In this document: positions 31,803 through 43,038 of the stretch, piece after piece | Numbering within the stretch: the first letter of the stretch is position 1 | Layout of the letters: each line of letters starts with the position of its first letter | Source of the DNA: Pseudocitrobacter vendiensis | Lineage (GTDB): Bacteria; Pseudomonadota; Gammaproteobacteria; Enterobacterales; Enterobacteriaceae | Direction: 5' to 3' | Assembly: GCF_943590815.1 (NCBI RefSeq) | Contig: NZ_CALSBS010000003.1 | Coordinates: 186,001-250,000, forward strand | Length of the DNA stretch: 64,000 nucleotides | Program-made: the position numbers and the translations under genes | Notes under the pieces: model-generated | Database searches by the model: none | What the model saw: only the letters and a program-made list of their open reading frames with translations | What the model was told of the DNA's origin: nothing

Positions 31803-34800
31803 TTACCACTGAATTCCCGCGCCGATCGCGGCAGAGTATTCACCCTGGCTATTGGTACTGCCCTGCAACTTGTAGACCCAACGGCCATTGTCACTCACCA
31901 TTGACACGCCCAGCGCAACGGCGGATTCACCGTTGTATGAACCTCCGCCAATTGACGCCATGCTGGCTCCTGGCGTATAGGCCTGTGGCAGGCCGGTCAT
32001 GGCCATCGCAGAGGCAATCCCGCCACTCAGCTTACTTTCGGTTTTGGATAATTTGCTATCCATCTGCGCCATCCGCTGATCGGTGTATTGCTTGGTTTCC
32101 TGAACGCTTTTCTTCAACTGCGCGTAGTTAACCGCGTCGTTGTTTTCCACGCCAGCGGACACGTTGCTGATACGCGTTGTCCCTCCGTTGCCGCCGCCAA
32201 GCGTGATATTGCTGTAGTCGATAGACCCGTCCGCTTTGGTGTCGTAACGTACGCTGCCCGCTTCAGAAGACTTCAACTGCGAAACGTTAACGGCATCGGT
32301 ATCATTGATACCGGCAGCCACGTTGGTGATTCTGCGTTGGTTGGTTGAGGAGCCGACGGAGACGGTATTTGCTTCATTGGCGACAGACCCGGTCCCCAGC
32401 GCCACGCTGTTGTCAGCGGCGGCAATGGAGCCTGAGCCCATCGCAACACTGTCTGCGCCCTGCGCATTGGCATCCGCGCCGGTGCTGTTGGCCTTGAAGT
32501 ACTTGGTGCTGCCGGTGGTGATAATGTCGCCCATTCCGTTCTCAAGGTCAGTCACACGGGTATCGAGATTGCTGACCTGATTGTTGAGATACGAGATGTT
32601 CTGGGTGTTTTGCGACACACGCTCATCGGTCACTTTCAACTGACCCACGTTAACGGCATCGGTATCCGCCGAACCCGCTGCAACGTTAGTGATCTGGCGC
32701 TGACCGTCTTCGCTACCTACGGAGAATTCACCGACGGAGTTTTGCGGTGCGTCCATATTGTATGCGGTATAGCCTGTCTGGGCCCCGCGCGTGGTTTGAG
32801 AACCGTTACCCATCGCAATACTATTCGCGTGATTTGCCTGGGCGTAGCTCCCTATCGCGATACCGTTGATGGCATCAGCCATCACCAGTGTATTCAGGCC
32901 AATACCAATACCGGCATTGCCGTTAACGATAGTTTTCGCGCCCATTGCCAGCGAGTCTTCACCGATAGCCAGTGAGTCTTCCGCCGTCGAATTGGCGTGA
33001 TAGTATTTGGTCGGCGTGGTCGCGACTGCACCAATCGCATTCTGCAACTGGCGAACCGTAACGGCGTCATGGGCTTCAGAACCATCGGCTACGTTGATGA
33101 TTTGACGATACTTACCGTCGTCACCGATCGACAGCGCGCCAAGCAGCTCGCCGTCAGTTGTGTCGTAACCGATCTCGACCCCATTTTCCGTCACGCGGGT
33201 ATTACGGGAGCCTGTCTCAATGACACGGCTGGAAACGGAACTGCTACCCAGCGCGATACCTGTATCAACGCTGCTATAGCTGTCCTGACCGATGGCCACG
33301 CTGCTATCGCCTTTGGCCACAGAGTTATACCCCACGGCGGTAGAGCCAATACCCGCTGCACTGGCATCGGTGAAGGTTAAACCGGTGTCATTGGTGCGGA
33401 CGTAGTTAATACCTGCACCGTTTTCTTCGATATAGGTGTTGTCGGTATTCCCGGCGAGTTGATTAATGATCTCACTGTTTTGAGTGATCAACATATTGGT
33501 GGCGTACAACTGAGAACCATTGACCGCGTCGGTACTGGTATCCGAAATCGTACCGGCCGCGACATTGGTGATTTTGCTGGTGGCCTCGGAACCATGAGCA
33601 GCACTGAACGCGCCCGCCGCACTATCCCATTGCAGCGCATCCTCACCAAGACTGTCCACAACGTCAGTCAGATTGGTGATATTGGTGGTGTTGGTGGCAA
33701 TGTTGGTGGTGTTAGTCGCCACATTGTCGTTCGTGGCTTTTAACTGAGCGCCGTTCACGGCATCGGTGCTGTCATCACTGAGTTCACCCGCGGCAACGTT
33801 GGTGATTTTAGCGGTGGTTTCTGTGCCGTGTGCCGCGCTAAATGCGCCCGCTGTGCTATCCCACTGCAGAGCATCACCCAGAGAAGCGCTGGTGGAGGTG
33901 TTAATTGCCGTCAGCGCATCGCCGATACTGTTGTAACTTACACCGTCGATAGTATAGGTAGGGCCTGTAAAGGTGCCATTTGCATCAACTGTGGCGTTCC
34001 CCCCGAATGAGTTGGCGATTGAGCTACTCAAATCATAGAGTTGCCCACCGTTAATGGCATCGGTGCTGGATGATGACACTGTCCCTGCGGCGACATTCGT
34101 AATTTTATTGAGGGTATTGGCACCGTGAGAGGCACTGAATGCGCCTGCCGCACTGTCCCACAGCATAGCGTCATCGCCAAGGCTGTCCACGGCGTCGGTC
34201 AGGTTGGTGATATTGGTGGTGTTGGTGGCGATGTTGGTGGTGTTAGCCGCCACGTCGTCATTGGTCGCTTTTAACTGCGAGCCGTTAACCGCGTCGGTAC
34301 TGGTGTCAGTGAGATCGCCTGCTTTGACGTTAGCGATTTTGCTGGAGGCCTCAGAGCCGTGCGCCGCACTGAAGTGCCCTGCCGTATTATCCCATAGCAG
34401 TGCATCACCCAAAGAGGTTCCAATTGAAGTATTAATTGCTGACAGGGCATCCCCAACACTGTTGTAGCTTGTACCGTCAATGGTATAGCTCGGGCCTGTA
34501 AAGTTCCCATTCGCATCAACGGAGGCATTTCCCCCTAAGTAGCTGGCGACGGAGCTGCTTAAGCCATAGAGTTGCCCACCATTAATGGCATCGGTACTGG
34601 ACGATGACACTGCCCCGGCTGCGAGATTGGTAATTTTATTCATGGTGCTGCCGCTATGCGCGGCGCTGAATGCGCTCGCCGCGCTGTCCCACTGCAGGGC
34701 ATCATCATTGAGACCATCTATGGCATTGGTCAGGTTGGTGATATTGGTGGTATTGCCAGCCACTTCGCTCGTCAGGTTAGTGATATTGCTAGTGTTGGTA

Positions 34801-36638
34801 GCGATATTAGTGGTGTTAGCCGCCACATCGTCATTGGTTGCTTTCAACTGCGAGCCGTTGACGGCGTCGGTGCTGGTGTCAGAGAGGTCGCCAGCGGTGA
34901 CATTGGTGATTTTATTGGTGGCGTTAGTGCCGTGTGCAGCGGTGAATGCGCCTGCGGCATCGTCCCATTTCAGGGCGTCTTCACCGAGGTTAGTCACCGT
35001 ATCCGTCAGGTTAGTGATACTGGTGGTGTTGCCAGCCACTTCGCTCGTCAGGTTAGTGATATTGCTAGTGTTGGTAGCGATATTAGTGGTGTTAGCCGCC
35101 ACATCGTCATTGGTCGCTTTCAGCTGAGAACCGTTGACGGCGTCGGTACTGGTGGCGGAAAGGTCGCCAGCGGTGACGTTAGTGATTTTGCTGGTGGCAT
35201 CTGTACCATGTGCCGCACTATATCCCTTTTTAAGAGCGTCCCATTGTATCGTATTCGTGTTTAGATCCGCTAAGGCGTCGCCAACATTGCCATAAATACC
35301 ATTTTTCAGTCTGTAATTCGGGGAAGTCACGACGCCCTGTGAATTGACGGTCGCTCCTCCACCAAGATTATCCGCTACTGACTTACTGATAGCATAAAGC
35401 TGTGATCCATTGATGGCATCAGTACTGTTATTGTTGATATCACCTTTTGCCATATTGACAATTTTTCGCTGAACTGTTGTGCTACCCACAGAGACGGTAT
35501 CCGCTTCAGTCGCGACAGAATCAGCACCCAGAGCAATTGAATTTTTACCTTGAGCACTGGCCTGAGCACCAATTGCAATGCCATTTTCTAAACCGGCATA
35601 ACTGCCTTGTCCAAGAGCAATGGCATTTGCCCCACCGGTAATACTCCCATTTCCCAGTGCGATTGCATTTACGCCGTCAGCTTTATTCCCCTGACCGATG
35701 GCAATGGCACCCGCAGCGATTGCCTGGCTTTGATTACCCAGAGCAATCGTATTATCGGTATTTGCAATACTCCCGTAGCCCAATGCGATACTGTTAAGCC
35801 CATTTGCCTCAGCTTTAGTACCCACTGCCGTTGCATTTTCAGCGGCTTCGGTCTCAGCGCCAATCGCAACCGCGTTTGCTGCGCTGGCGAGAGATTTTCT
35901 GCCTAAAGCGAGGCTGTCTGTGCCGTTAGCTGCGCTGTTGCGGCCTACAGCGATCGCGTTAGCCTCTGCTGCAACGCTACTTGCTCCCAGCGCCATAGAA
36001 TATTCTTTCGAGGCATTGGCACTGTCACCAAGAGCAATGCTCATAATTTCAGTAGCTTTAGTTGCGTTTCCTAGCGCAATAGCTTTCTCGCCCGCCGCAT
36101 TACTGTTACTCCCCACCGCAGTGGCGTTCAAACCAGCTGCATTGGATTTATCCCCTTGCGCAACTGAATACTTACCACCCGAACTTGCATATCGTCCGAG
36201 CGCTATTGAAAACTCACCGAGTGAGCTTGATGATGCACCCATAGCAATACTTCGCTGACCGGTTGAAACGGCATTAACACCGAAGGCCATTGAAGCATCA
36301 CCAATTGCACTGGTAAGTGCCCCAATAGCGGAACTCCAGGCGCCCTGGGCGTTAGATTTATAACCGACCGCAGTACTGGCACCACTACTATCTGTAAATG
36401 CGTTTGCCTTTGCGCCTTCACCAATAGCAACCCAGCCTGTGCCTGTTCCAATGCCCTGACCGTTGTCATTCCCGGCGTTTGCCCATACGTTCAAAGAAGA
36501 CAATAACCCACCTGCGACCAGTGCAGAAATTAACAGCTTACTACGCCCCGACTTCTTTCCACGACTTTTCGCCGTTTCGCTGGCAACGCTATAGCTGCCC
36601 GTCGCCGGATTCCAGATAACTTTAAATATTTTGTTCAT
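31803..36638 (-). CDS. sadA: Trimeric autotransporter adhesin SadA
   Basis: This 1611-residue surface adhesin is of the type Vc/YadA class. It has an extended signal peptide ([20 protein letters not shown], cleavage near NVWANA) and a YadA-like head of about 14-residue repeats such as SIALGxxS (about residues 60-390). A neck, [18 protein letters not shown], leads into a stalk of alternating modules (about 391-1055). A second head region (about 1080-1330), further necks and an FxG-type segment ([20 protein letters not shown]) precede a YadA anchor of about 100 residues ending GAGIQW. Salmonella SadA, known to promote aggregation and biofilm, is shorter at about 1460 residues. The partner gene sadB lies 43 nt upstream. 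Confidence 0.95.
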   Translation of the reverse strand: MNKIFKVIWNPATGSYSVASETAKSRGKKSGRSKLLISALVAGGLLSSLNVWANAGNDNGQGIGTGTGWVAIGEGAKANAFTDSSGASTAVGYKSNAQGAWSSAIGALTSAIGDASMAFGVNAVSTGQRSIAMGASSSSLGEFSIALGRYASSGGKYSVAQGDKSNAAGLNATAVGSNSNAAGEKAIALGNATKATEIMSIALGDSANASKEYSMALGASSVAAEANAIAVGRNSAANGTDSLALGRKSLASAANAVAIGAETEAAENATAVGTKAEANGLNSIALGYGSIANTDNTIALGNQSQAIAAGAIAIGQGNKADGVNAIALGNGSITGGANAIALGQGSYAGLENGIAIGAQASAQGKNSIALGADSVATEADTVSVGSTTVQRKIVNMAKGDINNNSTDAINGSQLYAISKSVADNLGGGATVNSQGVVTSPNYRLKNGIYGNVGDALADLNTNTIQWDALKKGYSAAHGTDATSKITNVTAGDLSATSTDAVNGSQLKATNDDVAANTTNIATNTSNITNLTSEVAGNTTSITNLTDTVTNLGEDALKWDDAAGAFTAAHGTNATNKITNVTAGDLSDTSTDAVNGSQLKATNDDVAANTTNIATNTSNITNLTSEVAGNTTNITNLTNAIDGLNDDALQWDSAASAFSAAHSGSTMNKITNLAAGAVSSSSTDAINGGQLYGLSSSVASYLGGNASVDANGNFTGPSYTIDGTSYNSVGDALSAINTSIGTSLGDALLWDNTAGHFSAAHGSEASSKIANVKAGDLTDTSTDAVNGSQLKATNDDVAANTTNIATNTTNITNLTDAVDSLGDDAMLWDSAAGAFSASHGANTLNKITNVAAGTVSSSSTDAINGGQLYDLSSSIANSFGGNATVDANGTFTGPTYTIDGVSYNSIGDALTAINTSTSASLGDALQWDSTAGAFSAAHGTETTAKITNVAAGELSDDSTDAVNGAQLKATNDNVATNTTNIATNTTNITNLTDVVDSLGEDALQWDSAAGAFSAAHGSEATSKITNVAAGTISDTSTDAVNGSQLYATNMLITQNSEIINQLAGNTDNTYIEENGAGINYVRTNDTGLTFTDASAAGIGSTAVGYNSVAKGDSSVAIGQDSYSSVDTGIALGSSSVSSRVIETGSRNTRVTENGVEIGYDTTDGELLGALSIGDDGKYRQIINVADGSEAHDAVTVRQLQNAIGAVATTPTKYYHANSTAEDSLAIGEDSLAMGAKTIVNGNAGIGIGLNTLVMADAINGIAIGSYAQANHANSIAMGNGSQTTRGAQTGYTAYNMDAPQNSVGEFSVGSEDGQRQITNVAAGSADTDAVNVGQLKVTDERVSQNTQNISYLNNQVSNLDTRVTDLENGMGDIITTGSTKYFKANSTGADANAQGADSVAMGSGSIAAADNSVALGTGSVANEANTVSVGSSTNQRRITNVAAGINDTDAVNVSQLKSSEAGSVRYDTKADGSIDYSNITLGGGNGGTTRISNVSAGVENNDAVNYAQLKKSVQETKQYTDQRMAQMDSKLSKTESKLSGGIASAMAMTGLPQAYTPGASMASIGGGSYNGESAVALGVSMVSDNGRWVYKLQGSTNSQGEYSAAIGAGIQW
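33520..35480 (-). repeat. Modular repeats in the sadA stalk
   Basis: Two module types alternate. Type A contains [19 protein letters not shown] and ITNLT runs; type B contains NGGQLY, LGGNA, and TIDGxSYNSxGDALxAIN. From the N-terminus the order is B-like, A, A, B, A, B, A. Several stretches are nearly identical at the DNA level; for example the NTTNIATNT coding segment recurs at about 33690, 34230, 34790 and 35080. Such repeats allow length change by recombination and complicate short-read assembly. Confidence 0.8.
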
Positions 36639-36681
36639 TGTTGATGCTCTCTATTCCTTGATATAAGCGCAGAAGCTGCAT

Positions 36682-37365
36682 TTATTTTTTGTTTTTTCGC
36701 TGCCGATTTTCAGCAGGTTGAACAGTATCGAACTGAATATTGGCCATATTGATGGACAATTTCAGATACTTCAGGTTATTAGGTGAAACGCCTTTCAATG
36801 TCAGATTAATGTCTTGCCATTGACCAGGCATTAATTGCAGGGTGGAGTTCATGGTGGTGTTGAAAAGCAGTTGCTGCCATTTCGCTAGTGCGTTGATATC
36901 GACAGGGCGCTCATTTCCCCACGTGGCATTGAAACCGATATTTGATACAGGAACGCTTAATAAGTTGACCAGCGAGATGCGAATCGTGCTGCCGTTCTCG
37001 ATGGCATCGATTGATAAGATACGCCCGGCTAAACCCACAGAGCCATTATTCAGGATGAAATATTTTGTTTGCGCGGGATTAAATTCTGTGAAGACAAATT
37101 CGTCCTGTTTGTTTTTAATTGTTCTTATAATGGTCGAAAGTGCCTTGTCATTGGATGACATTGCAAGTTGTTGTTTTTCAATTATTTCAATTTTATTTTT
37201 GTATTGTTCCTGCTGTTTTTCAATTGCAGCAATTTGATTTTTTTGTTGCTCTTGTTGTTTGGCAAGATCGTTAATAAGCGTTGTTTTTTCAACATAATCA
37301 CATCCTGTTGAGGCAACGAGAAAAAATGTAAATAAAACACGTAATAACGCTCTATTGATATTCAT
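36682..37365 (-). CDS. sadB: SadB-like inner-membrane lipoprotein
   Basis: In Salmonella SadB is a trimeric lipoprotein of the inner membrane, encoded beside SadA and needed for stable adhesin display. This 227-residue protein has a signal peptide ending LVASTG with the lipidated cysteine at residue 22. Aspartate follows at position +2, the residue that keeps lipoproteins in the inner membrane. A Q/K-rich coiled coil (about residues 30-90, repeated EKQQEQ) leads to a beta-rich C-terminal domain (WGNERPVDINALAKWQ). It lies 43 nt upstream of sadA and is clearly in its operon. It is AT-rich compared with the flanking housekeeping genes. Confidence 0.88.
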   Translation of the reverse strand: MNINRALLRVLFTFFLVASTGCDYVEKTTLINDLAKQQEQQKNQIAAIEKQQEQYKNKIEIIEKQQLAMSSNDKALSTIIRTIKNKQDEFVFTEFNPAQTKYFILNNGSVGLAGRILSIDAIENGSTIRISLVNLLSVPVSNIGFNATWGNERPVDINALAKWQQLLFNTTMNSTLQLMPGQWQDINLTLKGVSPNNLKYLKLSINMANIQFDTVQPAENRQRKNKK

Positions 37366-37908
37366 ATAATGAATCCCTTCATGGTCAAACTAAAGACATA
37401 GACGATGTAATCATTTTATGAATGATTTACGCGTCGTATGTTCGCAATGGGTTCTGCAAAGAGTGAGTGTAGAAAAGTTGCATCGCGAACAAGCGATCTA
37501 GTATCAAAAAAATATAAATTGCAGCCAAAGATATTAATCGCGCGGATTTTAATGATCGGTGCAGTTGAGTGTCAAATATTTAATGGTATCGGCAAACAAA
37601 GAGGATTTGTTTTTATTCATTTTATTGATGTTTTAATCTAAAAATTATAATTTTATTTGATGATCATATGAAAATAATATGGTTTTAAGCCGATTAATTT
37701 GAGTATTCATTTAGGAGGGGTATGTATTGGCATTTTGCAGACAACGCATTTTCGGAATTTTGCCTGAAAAATACCGCAGGTAAACAGGTGAGTTGTTTAA
37801 GAAAGGTGAATAGATTTAGCGGAATTTCCCCACAAAATTACGCTCCTGTAAAACAACAGGAGCGTAAAGCAAGAGGGCAAGCAACGTTGATATCGGCGTG
37901 AAAGAAAA
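37366..37908. other. sadB-yibL intergenic region
   Basis: This 543-nt AT-rich gap contains no convincing gene; the one 67-codon frame (37438-37641) lacks a ribosome binding site and resembles nothing known. It should hold the sadBA promoter. A small inverted repeat ATCATT-TTATG-AATGAT lies at 37411-37427. The yibL terminator occupies 37838-37867. Confidence 0.6.
37838..37867 (-). terminator. Terminator after yibL
   Basis: TTACGCTCCTGT and ACAGGAGCGTAA form a 12-bp perfect stem with an AAAACA loop. Read on the minus strand it is followed by TTTTGTG, and it lies 41 nt beyond the yibL stop. Confidence 0.75.
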
Positions 37909-38271
37909 TCAGAACGCCGTTTTTGAGAAACCGGTCATTACCTGCAGGCCCATTTCACGGCCCAGTGCCGTCATTGGGTGAACCACAATCAGCCCGCGCA
38001 CGCTTTTCTTCAGCTTGCCCATATCAGCCTGTTCTTTCTTGGTGATCGGACGGCTGAACGCCATTTTGGTGAGCTTTTGGGCCTCTTTACTGAGCTTCTG
38101 GGTATGAACCTCACGCAGACGCGCGATTTCCACTTCCAGTTTCTCTTTCTCGCTTTCGAGCTCGGCATACTTCTCGGCGTTTTCGACCAGCGACAGTTCT
38201 GCCTGCTGGTGACGGATGGCGTCCAGACGGTCGCTCAGGCGTTTAATTTCGTTTTTTTCGATTTCTTTCAT
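37909..38271 (-). CDS. yibL: Conserved protein YibL (ribosome-associated)
   Basis: The 120-residue protein matches E. coli YibL in length and sequence ([20 protein letters not shown] at the start, MTGFSKTAF at the end). The first half is a charged coiled coil rich in E, K and L; the second half ([19 protein letters not shown]) is basic. YibL has been found with ribosomes in E. coli, but its role is not established. It is monocistronic with a strong terminator downstream and a 271-nt gap upstream that is shared with the divergent yibT. Confidence 0.92.
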   Translation of the reverse strand: MKEIEKNEIKRLSDRLDAIRHQQAELSLVENAEKYAELESEKEKLEVEIARLREVHTQKLSKEAQKLTKMAFSRPITKKEQADMGKLKKSVRGLIVVHPMTALGREMGLQVMTGFSKTAF

Positions 38272-38542
38272 TTGGCGTATATCTGATAAAAAATGACGTA
38301 ATAGTGGGTAGTATGCGCGACAGCGTTCATAACCGATAGCGAAGAATCGTAAAAAGTCACCTTTTGTCGCGATCTCTCATGCTGCATATAAGAACTAATG
38401 TTATGAATTTATTATGAATTATTGAAAAGTGTTAGACAGGTCTCTTTTTGACGTTTTGCCAACAAGAATACGCACATTTACCCCAAACGAGTCACTTTAA
38501 ATTGGTCATTCTTAAAGCAGGAATCATGAGGAGGATGACGTT

Positions 38543-38758
38543 ATGGGCAAACTGGGTGAAAACGTACCGCTTGTCATCGATAAAGCCATAGATTTTATGG
38601 CATCCAGTCAGGCATTTATGGAATACCTGAAAAAATCGCCTCGCCTGAGCCACGTGCCGGAAGAGATCCCGGAAGAGAAAGCGGCAATGTTTCTGGAGCG
38701 ATTAGAGCACTATCGCAAACTTTATCAGCCCGTCGAAAACCAGGCGAAAGAAGTTTGA
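38543..38758 (+). CDS. yibT: Small conserved protein YibT
   Basis: The 71-residue protein starts [20 protein letters not shown] and resembles E. coli YibT (69 residues). It has no signal peptide or membrane segment and is slightly acidic. An excellent GAGGAGGATGACGTT ribosome binding region precedes the ATG. It ends 5 nt before the stop codon of the convergent mtlR, so transcripts of the two genes probably overlap. Its function is unknown. Confidence 0.85.
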   Translation: MGKLGENVPLVIDKAIDFMASSQAFMEYLKKSPRLSHVPEEIPEEKAAMFLERLEHYRKLYQPVENQAKEV

Positions 38759-38763
38759 GTCCG

Positions 38764-39354
38764 TTATTTCTGGAAGGCTTTTTTCAAGCTGATTCGGGAA
38801 ATCAGCTCGGTCAGAGAAAGTACCATCGTTGAGCGAACGACCTGTTGATAACGCTGTTTTTGCATTGCCAGCAGGTCGGCATCGCTTTCGTCAAAGAGCG
38901 GCGCGGGCGGCAGGGCAGAGACACAGTGCAGCTCACCCAGCGGCCCGAGAATCTCATCATCGGTGAAGGCGTATTCGCTGCCATCATGGTTCAGCTCTTC
39001 ACGTAACGCCATCAGCAATTCCGCATCTTCATACTCCGGTCGGCTGATTACGCCCAGCCCATAGATAAGCTTGAGCCGGACCGAAAGGTCGCCCAGCGGG
39101 CCGCTACCGTCCAGCAACGGTTCGACAGCGTATTTCACCGCGTAATCGTCTTTGCGGAACACCTGCAGCACCAGAATATTGACCGCCTCGGTCAGCAGCT
39201 CGACGGCGGCAATCAGGAAACTTCTGACGGTTTTGCCAGCATTCAGACGCTCAAGCACACGGTTTTCAAAAGCCTGTGTTTCTTCCATTATTGCCTGCAT
39301 ATCTGACAATCTAGTATTCAGGCGCAGGATAGCCTGCGCCGGATCTTGCATCAT
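38764..39354 (-). CDS. mtlR: Mannitol operon repressor MtlR
   Basis: MtlR represses mtlADR in E. coli, although the helical protein lacks a classical DNA-binding motif and may act through a partner. The 196-residue product has the strongly conserved core [40 protein letters not shown] and [14 protein letters not shown]-like [20 protein letters not shown]. It ends [13 protein letters not shown], as in E. coli. Its start overlaps the mtlD stop (ATGATG/TGA), so it is translationally coupled as the last operon gene. Confidence 0.96.
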   Translation of the reverse strand: MMQDPAQAILRLNTRLSDMQAIMEETQAFENRVLERLNAGKTVRSFLIAAVELLTEAVNILVLQVFRKDDYAVKYAVEPLLDGSGPLGDLSVRLKLIYGLGVISRPEYEDAELLMALREELNHDGSEYAFTDDEILGPLGELHCVSALPPAPLFDESDADLLAMQKQRYQQVVRSTMVLSLTELISRISLKKAFQK

Positions 39355-40499
39355 TTGCTGGCGTTATAGAGAGCGACAGCGGCTTTCACCACGTCGCTGT
39401 TAGCATCCAGACCAGAGATCTGCGCCAGCGCGGCCTGCGGGCCTTTTTCATCAATCAGTGCAGCCAGTTCCTGGGCCTGCGGATCTTCTTCACTGCGGAA
39501 ATGCATCGCCGCGGCAATTCCTTTCACCAGATTAACGTGCGGCAAACCGTATTCCAGCGTACCCAGCAGCGGTTTAATCAGACGATCGCCCGCGCTCAGT
39601 TTACGCAGCGGCTGACGGCCCACGCGCTCAACGTCATCTTTCAGATACGGGTTTTCAAAACGACCGAGGATTTTCTGAATGTATGCCGCATGTTTCTGCG
39701 CATCAAAGCCGTAGCGTTTAATCAATACCGCGCCGCTTTCTTCCATCGCGCCTTTTACCACCGCGCGGATTTTCTCATCGAGGATCGCGTCGCGGATAGT
39801 TTGATGCCCGGTCATTTTGCCGAGGTACGCGGTTATAGCATGACCTGTGTTCAGCGTGAAGAGTTTACGTTCGACAAATGCCATCAGGTTATCGGTTAAT
39901 TCCATACCTGGAATATTCGGCAACGCGCCCTTGAACTGGGTTTTATCGACGATCCACTCGCTGAAGGTTTCAACGGTTACTTCCAGTGGGTCGTTGGTTG
40001 CAGAGGCAGACGGCGGAACGATGCGGTCAACGGCGGAATCCACGAAACCGACATTGGCTTCTACCCACGCCTGATCTTCTGCTGCAACGGCAGCCATCAC
40101 GTGGCCTTTCAGCTGGCTGGTGCCGCGCACCATATTTTCACAAGCGATGATGTTCAGCGGGGTATTTACGCCCTGGGCTTTACGTTTCGCGAGACCTTTG
40201 GCGATAGCCGGAGCAATACGCTCCAGTACAACCGGGCCCACCGCAGTGGTGACCAGGTCAACCTGGGCAATCAACTCCACAACGTCGTCACCGATGCTGC
40301 TGACGGCGTTTACGCCTGAAACCGTATCAACCTGCTCATTTTCACCCACGACGTGAACCTGATAGCTATGACGGGCATTCAGGGCATCCAGAACGACCTG
40401 GTTTACATCGGCGAACGTCAATGTAATGCCCGCGTCGGCCAGCAGTTTGCCGATAAAGCCACGTCCGATATTACCTGCGCCAAAATGTAATGCTTTCAT
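39351..40499 (-). CDS. mtlD: Mannitol-1-phosphate 5-dehydrogenase
   Basis: MtlD oxidises mannitol-1-phosphate from MtlA to fructose-6-phosphate with NAD+. The 382-residue protein starts [20 protein letters not shown], its NAD-binding loop. The catalytic segment includes [20 protein letters not shown] (about residues 205-225), with the conserved lysine, asparagine and histidine. The ATG at 40499 gives the E. coli length; the longer upstream frame runs through the intergenic repeat and is rejected. It lies 95 nt after mtlA. Confidence 0.97.
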   Translation of the reverse strand: MKALHFGAGNIGRGFIGKLLADAGITLTFADVNQVVLDALNARHSYQVHVVGENEQVDTVSGVNAVSSIGDDVVELIAQVDLVTTAVGPVVLERIAPAIAKGLAKRKAQGVNTPLNIIACENMVRGTSQLKGHVMAAVAAEDQAWVEANVGFVDSAVDRIVPPSASATNDPLEVTVETFSEWIVDKTQFKGALPNIPGMELTDNLMAFVERKLFTLNTGHAITAYLGKMTGHQTIRDAILDEKIRAVVKGAMEESGAVLIKRYGFDAQKHAAYIQKILGRFENPYLKDDVERVGRQPLRKLSAGDRLIKPLLGTLEYGLPHVNLVKGIAAAMHFRSEEDPQAQELAALIDEKGPQAALAQISGLDANSDVVKAAVALYNASK

Positions 40500-40528
40500 A
40501 GTATTAACCTTCATTAATGTTTTTGACC

Positions 40529-40585
40529 CGAGAGGGCTGGGGTGAGGCTTTTCCCTCACCCTAACCCTCTCCCGATGGGAGAGGG
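40529..40585. repeat. Pyrimidine-rich palindromic repeat between mtlA and mtlD
   Basis: GAGAGGGCTGGGGTGAGG is followed by CCCTCACCCTAACCCTC, then CTCCCGATGGGAG. It belongs to the same family as the element at 27617-27714. In the mtl transcript it would fold into a large hairpin 10 nt past the mtlA stop and could cause unequal expression of mtlA and mtlD. Confidence 0.75.
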
Positions 40586-40594
40586 TATAGCGTC

Positions 40595-42502
40595 TTACTT
40601 CTGCAACAGCGCCAGAACTTCGTCTACGCTGGTGGTGGTGGCCAGGCGTTCGATGACGGACTCGTCATCCAGCGCGTTGGTCAGGCCGGTAATCACCTGG
40701 ATGTGCTCGTTGTTACGCGCGGCAATACCAATCACCAGGCGGGCAATGTCATCCTCGTCTTCGCCGAAGCGCACACCTTCCGGATACTGACAGAACACGA
40801 TACCCGTTTTCAGCACGCGGTCTTTAGCTTCGATGGTGCCGTGTGGAACCGCGATGGACTCGCCCAGGTAAGTCGGGGTCAGTTTTTCGCGATCCAGCAT
40901 CGCCTGCACATACTCTGGCTCGACGTAACCACCTTTTACCAGTTGCTCACCGGCAAACAGAATGGCTTCTTCTTTGGTAGCAGCTTTGCGGCCCAGGAAG
41001 ATGTTTTCTGCACCCAGCTTGAACAGGTTAGCGTTGCTGTCGTCAAAGCTGTCTTTCAGGCTGTCTTTCACCTTCACTTCGTTGTCAGTATGGCGCTGTG
41101 CGGCAACCAGACGCTCGGTCAGGTTGGTATACAGACCGCTGTCGAGGAAGTTGGTCAGCGAAATATGCTGTGCCTGCGGAACCTGACGCATTGCACGCTC
41201 GGTCAGGTCGCGGTGGGTGATGACCAGGTCAACATCCGGCGGCAGGTTGTTAATCGCGCAGTTGGTGACCGAGATGTTGCTCAGGCCCGCATCCTGCACT
41301 TTCTTACGCAGCACGCCCGCACCCATTGCGCTGGAACCCATACCGGCATCGCAGGCAACGATGATTTTGCGCACGTGGCTCAGGTCGTTAGTGACATCGC
41401 CAGCCGCCAGCGGAGTACCGCCTTTGGATTCTGCTTTCATGTCATTCATACGACGAGTTGCCGCTTCAATGTCATCTTCTTCTTTCACTTTGCTGGTTTT
41501 CAGCAAGATGGCAGATACGACGAAGGAGACCGCCATTGCCGCAACGATAGCCGCGATGTTCGCGAAGTACGCTCCTTTTGGCGTCATCGCCAGTACGGCC
41601 AGGATGGAGCCAGGGGAAGCCGGAGATACCAGACCGCCGTTCAGCAGCGTCAGGGTGAACACGCCAGTCATTCCACCCAGAATGACCGCCAGGATCAGAC
41701 GTGGGTTCATCAGCACATACGGGAAGTAAATTTCGTGGATACCACCCAGGAAGTGGATGATTGCCGCGCCGCCTGCAGACTGTTTAGCACTGCCGCGACC
41801 AAAGAACATGTACGCCAGCAGAACGCCCATACCCGGACCCGGGTTGGCTTCAATCAGGAAGAAGATAGATTTGCCAAGGTCATGAGACTGCTGAATACCC
41901 AACGGTGAGAAGATACCGTGGTTAATCGCGTTGTTCAGGAACAGGATTTTCGCCGGTTCTACAAAGACAGATGCCAGCGGCAGCATGTCGTGTACAACCA
42001 TGAAGTTAACGCCAGTTGCCAGCAGCTTGGACAGGACTTCAACCGCCGGGCCGATGCCCATGAAGGCCAGAATGGCGAGGATCATACCAATGATGCCAGC
42101 GGAGAAGTTATTCACCAGCATCTCAAAACCAGATTTGATTTTACCGTCTACCCAGATGTCGAATTTCTTGATTGCCCAGCCGCCCAGCGGGCCTGCAATC
42201 ATGGAACCCAGGAACATCGGCATGTCTGCACCGACGATAACGCCCATGGTGGTAATCGCACCGACCACGCCGCCACGTTCGCCGCCAATCAGCTTACCAC
42301 CGGTATAACCGATGAGCAGCGGCAGCAGGTAGGTGATCATCGGGCCAACCAGCTTCGCCAGCGTTTCGTTCGGCAACCACCCTGTTGGAATAAATAACGC
42401 GGTGATAATACCCCACGCGATAAACGCGCCGATATTTGGCATCACCATGTTGCTGAGGAAGCGACCAAAGCTTTGCACCTTGATCTTGATATCGGATGAC
42501 AT
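40595..42502 (-). CDS. mtlA: Mannitol-specific PTS enzyme IICBA
   Basis: MtlA imports and phosphorylates mannitol in one polypeptide. The 635-residue protein has an N-terminal IIC membrane domain (about residues 1-345) with the [13 protein letters not shown] substrate loop. A IIB domain follows, with its phospho-cysteine in [16 protein letters not shown] (about residue 384), then a IIA domain with the phospho-histidine in [12 protein letters not shown] (about residue 554). The ATG at 42502 follows AAGGGG and matches E. coli [19 protein letters not shown]; an upstream in-frame start at 42610 is rejected. Several CRP sites lie upstream. Confidence 0.98.
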   Translation of the reverse strand: MSSDIKIKVQSFGRFLSNMVMPNIGAFIAWGIITALFIPTGWLPNETLAKLVGPMITYLLPLLIGYTGGKLIGGERGGVVGAITTMGVIVGADMPMFLGSMIAGPLGGWAIKKFDIWVDGKIKSGFEMLVNNFSAGIIGMILAILAFMGIGPAVEVLSKLLATGVNFMVVHDMLPLASVFVEPAKILFLNNAINHGIFSPLGIQQSHDLGKSIFFLIEANPGPGMGVLLAYMFFGRGSAKQSAGGAAIIHFLGGIHEIYFPYVLMNPRLILAVILGGMTGVFTLTLLNGGLVSPASPGSILAVLAMTPKGAYFANIAAIVAAMAVSFVVSAILLKTSKVKEEDDIEAATRRMNDMKAESKGGTPLAAGDVTNDLSHVRKIIVACDAGMGSSAMGAGVLRKKVQDAGLSNISVTNCAINNLPPDVDLVITHRDLTERAMRQVPQAQHISLTNFLDSGLYTNLTERLVAAQRHTDNEVKVKDSLKDSFDDSNANLFKLGAENIFLGRKAATKEEAILFAGEQLVKGGYVEPEYVQAMLDREKLTPTYLGESIAVPHGTIEAKDRVLKTGIVFCQYPEGVRFGEDEDDIARLVIGIAARNNEHIQVITGLTNALDDESVIERLATTTSVDEVLALLQK

Positions 42503-43038
42503 AAAACACCCCTTGTTTCTGTTTGCCCGCAGGTGGATCACCTGAAGTTTATTGTTAATTGGCGGCAGAGGTAGTAGCCGAACCCTGGTTGATGATGCGA
42601 AATCTGGCACTGAATCGTTAAGCTGTCCAGATAGCGGGTCTTCATGTGACTTAGATCACACAAATATAGGAGATACCTGATGATTTTGAGTGATCATCAT
42701 CACAAAACTACTGTGTAAAAAAACAACACAACGAGAAAAAGCACCGCAGAACACATGTAAATGTGATGTTAATCACATTTTGTTCTTGGCTGTTTGTTTC
42801 TTTTTTGTGATTGGGTTCACAAGATATTTTCAGGTCGCCAAATCAAGATGTGATCGGGGGCAAGTTCTGCCGCTGTGATGAGCGTTGTCTGTAACTGAGT
42901 AACATCACACAAAAAAGAATAATGAATGAGGAGTGTGGCAGAACGATAAAATGCCGATTATGTTCAAAGTAGACACCGTCTACGCTTTACATCTTATAGC
43001 GTGCTCACTATCGACAGCGTAAATTCGAGGTTACGGCT
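42503..43038. other. Divergent mtlA/yibI intergenic region
   Basis: These 536 nt contain no gene. They hold the mtlA promoter region with a cluster of CRP sites (42644-42910) and, on the right, the yibI leader. Apart from the CRP sites nothing further is recognised. Confidence 0.75.
42644..42910 (-). promoter_or_regulatory. Cluster of CRP (cAMP receptor) sites
   Basis: Perfect TGTGA-N6-TCACA sites lie at about 42645-42662 (TGTGACTTAGATCACA), 42762-42777 (TGTGATGTTAATCACA) and 42806-42821 (TGTGATTGGGTTCACA). A one-mismatch AGTGA-N6-TCACA lies at 42689-42704, and a weak half-site with TCACA at about 42893-42910. E. coli mtlA is known for five CRP sites, so strong catabolite control and possible DNA bending are expected. 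The rightmost sites may also serve yibI. Confidence 0.85.

Noticed and set aside
33520-35480. Frameshifted or fused gene within sadA because of its repeats
   Set aside because: The frame is open over all 1611 codons, with signal peptide, heads, stalk and anchor in the expected order. The repetition is normal for this adhesin class.
37438-37641. 67-codon frame in the sadB-yibL gap
   Set aside because: It has no ribosome binding site and no recognisable sequence, and it lies in AT-rich DNA where such frames arise by chance.
40703-41908. 401-codon plus-strand frame opposite mtlA
   Set aside because: It is antisense to the well-conserved mannitol PTS gene, with a histidine/glutamine-rich shadow composition and no ribosome binding site.
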